A stretch of 64,000 nt of DNA, from the NCBI RefSeq assembly GCF_030848505.1, contig NZ_JAVDDU010000007.1, positions 113,549 to 177,548 of the forward strand, written 5' to 3'. Positions 17,625 through 29,693 of the stretch are shown here, one piece after another (position 1 is the first letter of the stretch; every line of letters starts with the position of its first letter). This stretch comes from Marinimicrobium hydrolyticum (GTDB lineage Bacteria > Pseudomonadota > Gammaproteobacteria > Pseudomonadales > Cellvibrionaceae). The notes under the pieces are model-generated. The model was not told where the DNA came from. It saw only the letters and a program-made list of their open reading frames with translations, and searched no databases. A program made the position numbers and the translations under genes.

Positions 17625-18680
17625 TTAATGGTCCAGCTTCAGACTCAACCGGTCGTTGCTGGGATGGAGGCTGCGCACGCCAGCCACGTTTAGCGTGAGA
17701 TCCAGCAGTTCGTCCCAAGGGCTGGCATTGCGCATGCCCTTGATGGCTTTGTCGATGCCATTGGCCTTGCGCAGTAACTGTTGTGCTTGGGCCGGCTTCA
17801 GGCGTCGTAGGGCGGACTGGAGGAGTGGCTTTTGCTGCTCCCTGACGCGGGCCTGCTGTGCGGCTCGTTCAAAGGACACGCCTTGACTTACGGATTGACC
17901 AATTTGTACCAATAGCCGAATTTCTCGCGTCAGAGCCCAGAGTAGCGCAAGGGGTTCGGTGCCCTCGCCCCGTAGCCCCTGCAGAGTTTTTACGGCCCCG
18001 CGCGCGTCGCCGCGCAGGGCTTTGTCAGTGAGCGCAAACACATTGTAGCGCGCGCTGTCGGCCACCACTGAAGCCATCAGCTCGGCGCTGACGCTCTGGT
18101 CTGGCGCTAAAAGTTTCAGCTTTTCGATTTCCTGGGAGGCGGCCAGCAAGTTGCCCTCCACGCGTGAGGCCAGTAGGTCGATGGCGCTACTTTCTGCCTT
18201 GAGACCTGCGGCTTGTAGGCGTTGGCCGATCCAACGGGGTAGTTGCGCCGGGGGCAGGGGCCAGACTTGAATGTGAGTACCCACTTGCTCTAGAGCCTTG
18301 GCCCACTTGGTGTTCAGGGCGCTCCTGTCCAGTTTTCCGGCGACCAGCAGCAAGATGTTGTCGGGAGAGGGAGCCTTAGCGTATTCCTGCAAAACCTTAC
18401 TGCCTTTGTCGCCGGGTTTGCCAGTGGGCAGGCGGACCTCCAATAGCTTTTGCTCCGCGAACAGTGACAGGCTGTTCGCGGCGCTGAGTACCTGCGTCCA
18501 GTCAAAGCCGGCGTCCGCGTGATACAGCTCCCGGTCTTTAAAGCCAGCTTGGCGGACAGCCTGGCGAATAGCGTCGCAAGCCTCCTGAACCAGCAGCGGC
18601 TCGTCGCCACTGACCAAGTAGATGGGGGCCAGGCCTTTGCTCAGGGCGGGGGCCAGTTGTTCGGGGCGCAGCCTGGCCAT
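17625..18680 (-). CDS. holA: DNA polymerase III subunit delta
   Basis: The delta subunit opens the beta sliding clamp in the clamp-loader complex. The 351-aa protein shows the HolA pattern: LAPIYLVSGDEPLLVQEACDAIRQA at the N-terminus, the AAA-like fold (LLLVAGKLDRSALNTKWAKAL), domain II (IDLLASRVEGNLLAASQEIEKLKLL) and domain III (LLWALTREIRLL). It follows lptE after 3 bp in the conserved gammaproteobacterial order leuS-lptE-holA. The start is the ATG at 18680. Confidence 0.96.
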   Translation of the reverse strand: MARLRPEQLAPALSKGLAPIYLVSGDEPLLVQEACDAIRQAVRQAGFKDRELYHADAGFDWTQVLSAANSLSLFAEQKLLEVRLPTGKPGDKGSKVLQEYAKAPSPDNILLLVAGKLDRSALNTKWAKALEQVGTHIQVWPLPPAQLPRWIGQRLQAAGLKAESSAIDLLASRVEGNLLAASQEIEKLKLLAPDQSVSAELMASVVADSARYNVFALTDKALRGDARGAVKTLQGLRGEGTEPLALLWALTREIRLLVQIGQSVSQGVSFERAAQQARVREQQKPLLQSALRRLKPAQAQQLLRKANGIDKAIKGMRNASPWDELLDLTLNVAGVRSLHPSNDRLSLKLDH

Positions 18681-18683
18681 GGA

Positions 18684-19202
18684 TCAGTCCGTAGCCGTGG
18701 GTTGGGCCGCTTCGGCGGCATTAATCTCGGCTTGCAGTCGGCGCAAAATCTGCTGAGCCAGCTCGGCCCGCATTTCACGCAGTAGCATGGCCTCCTCTCG
18801 GGCGCCGGCACCAGCAGCCACCACATCGGATTCATAGGAGCGGGTCACAATACTCGACAGATCTTCTGCGATGGGCTCTCCGAGTAGGCCAAGAATGTCA
18901 TAGCGCACCTCGAGGGTGACTTCATAAGAGCTGGCTAGGGAATCCACCCCGACCCCGGCCACCCTTGAGTCCTGCAACTGCTCCGTGATGGCCAGAGTGT
19001 AGGGTGCACCCACTTGCGCCGGCGCCAGCTCTACCCCGCTGGCGATCAGGCGCTGTTGCAGTTCAGCCACCATGGGGCTGTAGGGGTCGTCCGCGCTTAA
19101 GTACAGCCGCTCAATCGTGCTGGGCAGGGTCACGGTGCCGCGCAGATGCCAACCGCAGGCGGTGGTCAGCAGTACCAACACAAAAATACACAGGTGTTTC
19201 AT
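18684..19202 (-). CDS. lptE: LPS-assembly lipoprotein LptE
   Basis: Outer-membrane lipoprotein that plugs the LptD barrel and delivers lipopolysaccharide to the cell surface. The 172-aa protein has a signal peptide ending in a lipobox (LLTTAC, Cys16) and the family opening CGWHLRGTVTLPSTIERLYL, then IASGVELAPAQVGAPYTLAI and an alpha/beta body ending in a helix (LREMRAELAQQILRRLQ). The position between leuS and holA is diagnostic. Confidence 0.93.
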   Translation of the reverse strand: MKHLCIFVLVLLTTACGWHLRGTVTLPSTIERLYLSADDPYSPMVAELQQRLIASGVELAPAQVGAPYTLAITEQLQDSRVAGVGVDSLASSYEVTLEVRYDILGLLGEPIAEDLSSIVTRSYESDVVAAGAGAREEAMLLREMRAELAQQILRRLQAEINAAEAAQPTATD

Positions 19203-19245
19203 TTAACAGCCTCTTGTGCGCTTAACCGCTAGGTGTCCCTTGGGA

Positions 19246-21861
<2,616 letters not shown>

Positions 21862-21928
21862 TTACTGCTAGAGACTCGAAAAGCCGAAGGTACAGGGTTA
21901 TTTGCTTCGTAAGGTTAGTCCCAGGCGC

Positions 21929-22022
21929 TTCGCAGGAGGCATTTCGAAAACGCCGTAAACCCTTCCCTGGGGACTCTCCCAAAAGATCCCTCTTTTGAGA
22001 GTTTCGAAATGCCTCCTGCGAA
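21929..22022 (-). repeat. Nested-hairpin intergenic repeat, copy A
   Basis: Perfect 21-bp outer inverted repeat (21929-21949 with 22002-22022). Inside it, read on the minus strand, are a hairpin with stem CTCTCAAAAG/CTTTTGGGAG and loop AGGGAT, then a CCC/GGG mini-hairpin with loop AGGGA, then a tail TTTACGGCG. The inside aligns closely with copy B while the outer arms are unrelated in sequence. The minus strand is the sense strand of leuS, whose start is 221 bp downstream. Confidence 0.85.
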
Positions 22023-22124
22023 CCACCTTTGCAGCCTCAGCTAAGGCATTCTTACGCCCCAGAACTTCTGCTATGGGGCTGCTTACGGAAAAGAACTCGG
22101 TAGTTTGGGGTTACCAGGGACGTG

Positions 22125-22214
22125 CAGGGTGAGTGTTCAGCAAGCCTCAAAAGAGGGACCTTTTGAGGCAGTCCCCAGGGAGGGGTTCACGACGTTTGCT
22201 GAACAATCACCCTG
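22125..22214 (+). repeat. Nested-hairpin intergenic repeat, copy B
   Basis: Outer inverted repeat of 19 bp with one mismatch (22125-22143 with 22196-22214). Inside are a perfect hairpin GCCTCAAAAG/CTTTTGAGGC with loop AGGGAC (22144-22169), a CCCC/GGGG mini-hairpin with loop AGGGA and the tail TTCACGACG. It is the reverse-orientation partner of copy A. The plus strand is the sense strand of rplU, but the predicted rplU promoter lies downstream of it. Confidence 0.85.
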
Positions 22215-22304
22215 TGCGGCCCGGAGGTTTGCTTACGAAGCCACAGCAGTGATGGCGGCCGGGGGTTTTTTACCCTTTTAATGGCTTCGGAAGCCAGTAT
22301 TTGC

Positions 22305-22333
22305 TTGCCAGGCCCGGCTGCTTGTCTTACAAT
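22305..22333 (+). promoter_or_regulatory. Sigma-70 promoter for rplU-rpmA
   Basis: TTGCCA (22305-22310), a 17-bp spacer and TACAAT (22328-22333). This is a near-consensus housekeeping promoter and predicts a leader of about 98 nt before rplU. Confidence 0.8.
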
Positions 22334-22437
22334 CGCGGCCCCTGAAAAACTGAACTATACGACGCAAGCCCTTCTAAAGCACGTTGGCTCCTGCCGAAAG
22401 CTGCTTCGTGTCGTCCAAGTGTGTATTTGGAGCAACT

Positions 22438-22749
22438 ATGTACGCAATTTTTGAAAGTGGTGGCAAGCAGCACCGCGTCGTGGAAGGCGAAACCCTAAAG
22501 CTGGAGAAAATCGAGCTCGCTACCGGGGAATCCGTTGAATTCGACAAAGTTTACCTGGTTGCCGATGGCGACAAGGTAAAAGTAGGCGCACCGGTTGTGG
22601 ATGGCGCTAAAGTTACTGCCGAGGTGATCAGCCACGGTCGCGGAGATAAGGTGAAAATCATCAAATTCCGTCGCCGTAAGCACTCCATGCGTCGCCAAGG
22701 CCATCGTCAGTGGTTCACCGAAGTGAAAATCACTGGTATCAAAGGTTAA
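22438..22749 (+). CDS. rplU: Ribosomal protein bL21
   Basis: 103-aa protein of the large ribosomal subunit. The opening [14 protein letters not shown] and the C-terminal block [19 protein letters not shown] are characteristic of bL21. The start is the ATG at 22438, with TTGGAGC upstream. It is followed after 14 bp by rpmA and shares the promoter at 22305-22333. Confidence 0.98.
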   Translation: MYAIFESGGKQHRVVEGETLKLEKIELATGESVEFDKVYLVADGDKVKVGAPVVDGAKVTAEVISHGRGDKVKIIKFRRRKHSMRRQGHRQWFTEVKITGIKG

Positions 22750-22763
22750 GAGGAGTTTAGACA

Positions 22764-23021
22764 ATGGCTCACAAGAAAGCTGGTGGTAGTACGCGCAACG
22801 GGCGCGATTCCGAAAGTAAACGCCTTGGCGTCAAGGTGTACGGTGGCCAGGCGATCCCCGCTGGTGGCATTATCGTACGTCAGCGCGGCACTCAATTTCA
22901 CCCCGGCGTAAACGTGGGTATTGGCAAAGACCACACCCTGTTTGCCAAGGCTAACGGCCAGGTGAAGTTTGAGACCAAAGGTGACAAAGGTCGTAAGTTC
23001 GTCAGCGTTGTGACGGCCTAA
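22764..23021 (+). CDS. rpmA: Ribosomal protein bL27
   Basis: 85-aa large-subunit protein near the peptidyl-transferase centre. [20 protein letters not shown] and [15 protein letters not shown] are family signatures. The N-terminus begins directly with the mature AHKKAGG sequence, so there is no Firmicutes-type cleaved extension. AAGAGGAG provides the ribosome site, and a terminator follows the gene. Confidence 0.98.
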   Translation: MAHKKAGGSTRNGRDSESKRLGVKVYGGQAIPAGGIIVRQRGTQFHPGVNVGIGKDHTLFAKANGQVKFETKGDKGRKFVSVVTA

Positions 23022-23063
23022 GAGACCGCCGAAGCCCGCCGCGGCGCGGGCTTTAGCCAACGG

Positions 23064-23098
23064 AAAAGCCCTGTCGACGAGTCGATAGGGCTTTTTTT
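23064..23098 (+). terminator. Rho-independent terminator after rpmA
   Basis: AAAAGCCCT ... AGGGCTTTTTTT hairpin with inner pairing around GTCGAC, followed by seven T. A second GC-rich hairpin (GCCCGC/GCGGGC, about 23035-23052) precedes it. It separates the rplU-rpmA transcript from obgE. Confidence 0.9.
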
Positions 23099-23160
23099 GT
23101 ATGGGCAACTGGTAGTATGAGCGTTTGCTGATATTGGTTCGTGGGTTGCGCCGGATTTGA

Positions 23161-24375
<1,215 letters not shown>

Positions 24376-24421
24376 CCAGGATGCAAGTTCTGGACTCTAT
24401 CTTTTCAATCATTTGCTGACC

Positions 24422-25546
24422 ATGACAACAAAACGACTACAGATTCCCCAGGCTAAACGCTGGGTGGTAAAAATCGGCAGCGCGTTACTGACTAACGACG
24501 GTAAGGGGCTTGATGCCACGGCTATAGAGGGCTGGGTGGCGCAGATGGCCTCGCTGCGCAAGCAGGGCATTGATTTGGTGCTGGTGTCCTCCGGCGCTGT
24601 CGCTGCCGGTATGACTCGCCTTGGCTGGAGCCAAAGACCCACTGCCGTACACCAGTTGCAGGCCGCCGCTGCCGTGGGTCAGATGGGCCTGGTGCAAACC
24701 TATGAAGCCGCTTTTCAGGGTTACGGTTTGCAGACCGCGCAAGTGCTGCTCGACCACGACGATTTATCGTCCCGTCAGCGTTACCTCAACGCCCGCTCAA
24801 CGCTGCGCACATTGTTGGATTTGGGTGTGGTACCGGTGGTTAATGAGAATGACACCGTGGTGACCGATGAAATCCGCTTTGGGGACAACGATACGTTGGG
24901 CGCGCTTGTGGCGAACCTGATCGAGGCGGACTTGCTGGTTATTCTTACCGATCAGGACGGTATGTATGATCGCGATCCCCGTGCCCACTCAGACGCACAA
25001 CTGTTGAACGAAGTCGCTGCCGATGACCCGCGCCTGGAGCAAATGGCTGGCGGTGGCGGCGCTTTGGGGCGTGGCGGGATGATCACCAAAGTGCGCGCGG
25101 CCCGCGTTGCGGCGCGCTCTGGTGCGGACACGCTCATTCTCGGTGGACGCTTGGAGCGTGCACTGGAGCGAGCCGCTGCCGGTGAGGTAGTGGGGACTTT
25201 GTTATGCGCCAGTCAACAACCTCAAGCCGCTCGCAAACGCTGGATCTCAGGGCAACTACAAACTCGCGGCACTTTGGTGTTGGATGCTGGTGCGGTCCAG
25301 GTCTTGCGCGAACGCGGACGCAGCTTGCTGCCCGTGGGAGTGAAGTCGGTCTTGGGACAGTTTACGCGCGGTGATATGGTAGTGTGCGTGGATGCGGAAG
25401 GCCGAGAGGTTGCCCGCGGCTTGGTAAACTATAGTGCCGATGAAGCAGCCCGGATTAAAGGCCGGCCCAGTGCGGATATTCTCGGCCTATTGGGTTACAA
25501 AGACGATGATGAATTGATTCATCGGGATAATCTGGTTCTGATTTAA
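24422..25546 (+). CDS. proB: Glutamate 5-kinase
   Basis: First enzyme of proline synthesis, phosphorylating glutamate; usually inhibited by proline. The 374-aa protein has the amino-acid-kinase domain ([72 protein letters not shown]) and a C-terminal PUA domain (about 285-370; [29 protein letters not shown]). ATG at 24422 is the natural start by alignment with the family, although no good ribosome site precedes it. It lies 46 bp after obgE. No proA is in the window. Confidence 0.96.
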   Translation: MTTKRLQIPQAKRWVVKIGSALLTNDGKGLDATAIEGWVAQMASLRKQGIDLVLVSSGAVAAGMTRLGWSQRPTAVHQLQAAAAVGQMGLVQTYEAAFQGYGLQTAQVLLDHDDLSSRQRYLNARSTLRTLLDLGVVPVVNENDTVVTDEIRFGDNDTLGALVANLIEADLLVILTDQDGMYDRDPRAHSDAQLLNEVAADDPRLEQMAGGGGALGRGGMITKVRAARVAARSGADTLILGGRLERALERAAAGEVVGTLLCASQQPQAARKRWISGQLQTRGTLVLDAGAVQVLRERGRSLLPVGVKSVLGQFTRGDMVVCVDAEGREVARGLVNYSADEAARIKGRPSADILGLLGYKDDDELIHRDNLVLI

Positions 25547-25597
25547 AGCGCCGTTGAAGAATACTTTCGGCCAACCTTTCAAGGCAAGGCGTTCACT

Positions 25598-26062
25598 ATG
25601 CGTAAAAATATGGTGCGGCGGCTGGTAAATTTTTGGCCGCCGTTGTTTTTTGCCGGCATTAAAGCGACCCGCATTAGCAAGGACTTTCGCGAGATCGACA
25701 TAGCCCTAAAGTTGCGTTGGTACAACCGCAACTACGTGGGCACCCAGTTCGGTGGCAGCCTGTTTTCCATGACCGACCCCTGGTACATGTTAATGCTCAT
25801 GTACAACCTCGGCCGGGAATATTATGTCTGGGATCGCAGCGCCCATATTGATTTCAAGGCGCCGGGGCGCGGCGTAGTGCGGGCGGAATTTCGGCTCAAT
25901 GAAGAGATCCTCGAGCGCATTCGTCGCCACACAGACAATGGTGAGAAGTATTTACCCGAGTTCACCATCGACATACTGGATGAAGACGACCAATTAGTCG
26001 CTCAGGTCGTTCGCACCCTGTACGTGCGCCACAAACCCCGTCGACGCCCACAAAGCAACTAA
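25598..26062 (+). CDS. DUF4442 hotdog-fold (thioesterase-like) protein
   Basis: A 154-aa protein of the DUF4442 family, whose members adopt a hotdog fold like PaaI/YiiD thioesterases. Typical sequence: LKLRWYNRNYVGTQFGGSLFSMTDPWYMLMLM and DFKAPGRGVVRAEF. Substrate and in vivo role are unknown. It follows proB after 51 bp and converges with the AAA+ ATPase gene. Confidence 0.85.
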   Translation: MRKNMVRRLVNFWPPLFFAGIKATRISKDFREIDIALKLRWYNRNYVGTQFGGSLFSMTDPWYMLMLMYNLGREYYVWDRSAHIDFKAPGRGVVRAEFRLNEEILERIRRHTDNGEKYLPEFTIDILDEDDQLVAQVVRTLYVRHKPRRRPQSN

Positions 26063-26090
26063 TCTTTTTACCCGGAAGCTTATAAATCCA

Positions 26091-27572
26091 TTATGCCGGT
26101 ATAGTCCGCTCCGCCGCCCAGTGGCGGAGTTTATGGATCTCTTCAGACATAATGACTGACAGCGGACTGGTGTCGGACAATTCCCGCAATACATGCTCTG
26201 TATTCAAAACTTCCGATTCGCTGCGCGCGCAATAGCGTGCGGCAACAATGGCTTGCTCAATTTCAGCACCAGAGAAACCGTCACTGGCTGCGGCCAGCTG
26301 TTCCAGATCGAACTGAGACGGATCCAGGTCCCGTTTGCTCAAGTGAATACTGAAGATCGCTTGGCGTACTTTCTCATCCGGCAAATCCACAAAAAAGATC
26401 TCATCCATGCGGCCTTTTCGAATCAGCTCAGGCGGAAGCTTACTGATGTCGTTACTGGTGGCCGCCAAAAAAACCTGGCTTTTGCGTTCCGCCATCCAGG
26501 TGAGCAAAGTGCCCAACAACCGCCGCGAAGTGCCGCCATCGCTACTGCCCTGAGACATGGCTTTTTCAATTTCATCCAGCCAGAGTACGCAGGGCGACAT
26601 GGCATCGGCCATGTCTAACGCTTCGCGCAGGTTGCGTTCGGTTTCGCCGTGGTACTTGTTGTAGAGCGCACCGACGTCCAGACGCAATAACGGTAAACCC
26701 CAAGCGCCAGCTACCGCCTTGGCGGCCAGGCTTTTTCCTCCCCCCTGAATACCCAGCAGCATAATGCCTTTGGGCGACTCCAAGTCACTGCCGTTGCCGG
26801 TAAACGCATCCTTACGTGCGAGTAACCAGCGCTTCAGGTTTTCCAGGCCCGCTACCTGAGAGAAGTCAGCGGTTTCGTACTCAAAACTCATGGCGCCCTC
26901 CATATCCATCAGGGCGAACTTCGCTTTGTTGACGGCCGGTATATCGGCTTGGGTAATGGCGCCGTCGTTCCAAATGGCCTGGCGAACCAGCCGACGTACA
27001 TCGCTGGCGCTAAGCCCTTGCAGATTGACGACCAGCTTGCGCAATGTGGCATTGTCGGTTTTCAAACGTGCGTTGTTATTTTCCTTGGACCAGTGTCGGG
27101 CCTCCTCCCGAATGATCGCCATGATGCGCTCATCACTGGGTAGGGAGAGGCGAAACGAGGCTCCGTAACGGGAAATTTCTGGAGGCAACTGCAACCGATG
27201 ACTGAGTAAAATAATTACATGGGGCACGGAAAGATGATTCAGGGCAATGTCCTTGATCAGTCGCACTATCTTGGGCTGCTCAGCGAGAAACGGGTGAAGA
27301 TCGCACAACAGGTACAAGCCCGGCCGGTCTTGAGACTTGATGTGTTGCAGGACTTCTTCCGGCTCGGTGAGCTGCGAAGACTTGGGCTGCAATTCTAAGC
27401 CGAAGCTCATGGGGCGCAAACCATCAGTGATGGACCAACGATGCAACTCCCGATCTTTTTCCCGGGCCACTCTAAGCAACATGTCGACGGCTTTCTTTTC
27501 TTCGTGCGTCTCAATCACAATCAAGGGGATTCTGGAGTCCAGCATTAACTTCAGGTCGTTGGTATCTTGCAT
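26091..27572 (-). CDS. AAA+ ATPase, Ycf46-like
   Basis: A 493-aa cytoplasmic protein. Residues 1-220 hold a degenerate AAA-like region (LIVIETHEEKKAVDMLLRVA; GLYLLCDLHPFL), and residues 230-485 an active AAA+ module: Walker A GIQGGGKS (274-281), Walker B VLWLDE (329-334), pore-type loop YNKYHGETERNLREA, sensor 1 AATSND and the arginine-containing RKGRMDEIFFVDLP. This architecture is that of Ycf46, encoded in algal plastids and cyanobacteria, where it is linked to inorganic-carbon or pH responses; the proteobacterial role is unknown. A nested-hairpin repeat lies 108 bp upstream. Confidence 0.8.
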   Translation of the reverse strand: MQDTNDLKLMLDSRIPLIVIETHEEKKAVDMLLRVAREKDRELHRWSITDGLRPMSFGLELQPKSSQLTEPEEVLQHIKSQDRPGLYLLCDLHPFLAEQPKIVRLIKDIALNHLSVPHVIILLSHRLQLPPEISRYGASFRLSLPSDERIMAIIREEARHWSKENNNARLKTDNATLRKLVVNLQGLSASDVRRLVRQAIWNDGAITQADIPAVNKAKFALMDMEGAMSFEYETADFSQVAGLENLKRWLLARKDAFTGNGSDLESPKGIMLLGIQGGGKSLAAKAVAGAWGLPLLRLDVGALYNKYHGETERNLREALDMADAMSPCVLWLDEIEKAMSQGSSDGGTSRRLLGTLLTWMAERKSQVFLAATSNDISKLPPELIRKGRMDEIFFVDLPDEKVRQAIFSIHLSKRDLDPSQFDLEQLAAASDGFSGAEIEQAIVAARYCARSESEVLNTEHVLRELSDTSPLSVIMSEEIHKLRHWAAERTIPA

Positions 27573-27679
27573 GGGTATGTCCTGCTTTAGGTGGTCAGCC
27601 GCCTAGCGGCAGTTATTGTTTTTATAGTGTATGGCTGGTCATTCAGAGCGCATAGGGAGACGCTGTTGTTGAAGGTGGA

Positions 27680-27834
27680 GGAAAGGATGCCCTGCGCTTT
27701 GGAGACACGCTGTGAATACGGCCCCTACGCGCTCCCGGCGCTTCGGGACACTCCTCGCTTCCCTGCGAGTCGTCCATGTCGCTCCGTGTCGGCTCCTGCC
27801 TCCGAGGGTCTCAAAAGCGCAGGGCATCCTTTCC
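27680..27834 (-). repeat. Nested-hairpin intergenic repeat, copy C
   Basis: Outer inverted repeat of 27 bp with one mismatch (27680-27706 with 27808-27834). On the minus strand the interior contains a perfect CTCGC/GCGAG hairpin with loop AGGGAA (27754-27769) and ends in GTATTCACAGCG, resembling the tail of copies A and B. Its interior is longer and more divergent. The minus strand is the sense strand of the AAA+ gene downstream and of the outer-membrane protein gene upstream. Confidence 0.8.
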
Positions 27835-27859
27835 GGGCAGCTCAGCAGAAGATTCGAAC

Positions 27860-28423
27860 TTAAAAGTTCATCCGCGCGCCTATCGCAAAAGTCGTGCCGT
27901 TAGAGCTTAATGTCAGATCGGTGGTCGCAGCAAACTGCCGGTTAAACCAAAAGGCACCGCCAGCGGTAATGGTGGTTGAACCCGTGAAGACCGTATGGTG
28001 AGCCAGCTCCAGTTTTCCTTCAATATCCTGAGCGATAAACCCACGCATACCACCCACTATGATCAGTCCGGAATCGCTGCCGCCCACGTCGGGAGAAACG
28101 GTTTCGAAACTTAAGGTGCCGTACATATCGAACGTATCATCAAACGCTGTTCGATAGCCGCCGCCGGCAGAGATGGCCGTGGAGCCGCAGGCGCGGTCGC
28201 CGCTGGCATCGGCAAAGGAGGCAACGGCAAACCAGTCTCCGTCCAGATCTAGGCTGCCGTCTATCGCCAAACCATCCTGCCGGCAACGCAAGTCATCGAG
28301 CCGCTGGTTAAAGTATTGAATACCCGCTTGAGAGTATTGAGGCTCCTGACCGACCGCGGGTTGCAGGGCTAACAGCAAGGCATAGGAAAGAGCGCTAACA
28401 ATAGAAATGACTTTGGCTTTCAT
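27860..28423 (-). CDS. Small outer-membrane beta-barrel-like protein
   Basis: A 187-aa secreted protein that I cannot assign to a named family. The signal peptide spans about 1-25 (ending AVGQ). The rest alternates hydrophobic and polar residues in strand-like segments (LAIDGSLDLDGDWFAVASFADA; AISAGGGYRTAF; FDMYGTLSFETV; GLIIVGGMRGF; GKLELAHHTVF; TITAGGAFWFN; TTDLTLSSNGTTFAIGARMNF), enough for an eight-stranded barrel, and ends in Phe as expected for Bam-inserted outer-membrane proteins. Two cysteines could form a disulfide. It is monocistronic. Confidence 0.7.
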   Translation of the reverse strand: MKAKVISIVSALSYALLLALQPAVGQEPQYSQAGIQYFNQRLDDLRCRQDGLAIDGSLDLDGDWFAVASFADASGDRACGSTAISAGGGYRTAFDDTFDMYGTLSFETVSPDVGGSDSGLIIVGGMRGFIAQDIEGKLELAHHTVFTGSTTITAGGAFWFNRQFAATTDLTLSSNGTTFAIGARMNF

Positions 28424-28684
28424 GGTGGACTCCCGTTACTTCCATAATTGGGTACCGATCCTTCGCTCAGCGAAGGCGCATAGCAGCGATCAATGAGCTG
28501 TAGCTAAAATGTCAACTGCGTCACAGTTTGCGCTAACCACACCACCATAGGAAGGCGGCGGGTTGCATTGAACGTAGCATACAAGGGGGGTTGTGAATAA
28601 GTCCAGTAGCAAAAGTGCACCATCGGCATTTTTGCCAAACGGGTCGGGTTAGGAATCTGCTAAGGGCTTACAACGGAATCCAGA

Positions 28685-29689
28685 TTAGTAATACTCCAGT
28701 TCGGTCGCTTTACCCCAAAAAACCCGGTAGGCGAAGAAGGTGTATCCCAAAATGGCAGGGAGCACAATGATGACCCCGACAAGAATAAAGCGCAGGGATT
28801 CGGGCGCGCTGGCGGCTTCCCAAATGGTCAATTGATCCGGTACGACATAGGGGTAAAAGCTGTAGGCGAGCGCGGAGAAAGAGAGTACAAAAATGCCCAC
28901 GGCAGAGGCGAATGGAATCCAGCATCCGAAATCTTTTTCGAAGGGATACTTAGCCAAATATCGATCCGTGATCAAAAACAAGACCGCACATAAAGCGGGC
29001 AGCACTAGCAGGAAGAGCGCCAGCCCATCACCCAGCCAACGTTCGTATACCACATCACTTATGAGCGGGTTGACAATGGACACGGCGATAAGGCCAATGG
29101 CCGTCAGCCAGGCACTGCGGCGCGCCCAATAGGCAGCCCTGGCCTGCAGCTCGCCCTCGGTTTTCAAAACCAGCCAGGACGAGCCCATAAAACAGTAGCC
29201 TGCCGTAACGCAGATGGCACTCAGGCCGGCAAAAACATAGGCTACAGTTTCTTGGGCAAAGCCCATTACAAACAAACCGAGCATATAGCCTTGGGAAAGT
29301 GTGGCGAGCAGTGACCCACCTTTAAACGCCCAATCCCACAACGTCTTGTGATCAATGTGGGCTTTGGCGCGAAAATCAAACGCGACACCGCGCAATATCA
29401 AACCGGCCAGCATGAGTGTGACCGGCAGATACAGTTGGAACAGAATGATGTTGTGGGCCGCGGGGAAAGCGATGAGAATAATGCCGACGCCGAGCACCAG
29501 CCAGGTTTCATTGGCGTCCCAGAACGGCCCGATGGAGGCGATCATAATGTCACGCTGTTTCTCTGAGTTCCCGGGCAGAAGGATGCCTACACCCAGGTCA
29601 TAACCATCCAGTGTGGCGTAGACCAGAAACGACAATCCCATCAAGCCCATGAATATGACCGGTAACCAGTATGCTTCGCCCGTGAGCAT
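28685..29689 (-). CDS. cydB: Cytochrome bd-type quinol oxidase subunit II (cyanide-insensitive type)
   Basis: A 334-aa membrane subunit with about nine transmembrane helices. YATLDGYDLGVGILLPG and FWDANETWLVLG are the subunit II signatures. It pairs with the subunit I gene 4 bp upstream. The start is the ATG at 29689; the in-frame extension upstream overlaps cydA and lacks family sequence. The length matches the CioB branch. No CydX-like small ORF was found after it. Confidence 0.93.
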   Translation of the reverse strand: MLTGEAYWLPVIFMGLMGLSFLVYATLDGYDLGVGILLPGNSEKQRDIMIASIGPFWDANETWLVLGVGIILIAFPAAHNIILFQLYLPVTLMLAGLILRGVAFDFRAKAHIDHKTLWDWAFKGGSLLATLSQGYMLGLFVMGFAQETVAYVFAGLSAICVTAGYCFMGSSWLVLKTEGELQARAAYWARRSAWLTAIGLIAVSIVNPLISDVVYERWLGDGLALFLLVLPALCAVLFLITDRYLAKYPFEKDFGCWIPFASAVGIFVLSFSALAYSFYPYVVPDQLTIWEAASAPESLRFILVGVIIVLPAILGYTFFAYRVFWGKATELEYY

Positions 29690-29693
29690 GGTT

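Noticed and set aside
28458..28475. Short hairpin CCTTCGC/GCGAAGG upstream of the outer-membrane protein gene
   Set aside because: Only 7 bp, no T-tract and no link to a promoter; not enough to call a terminator or operator.
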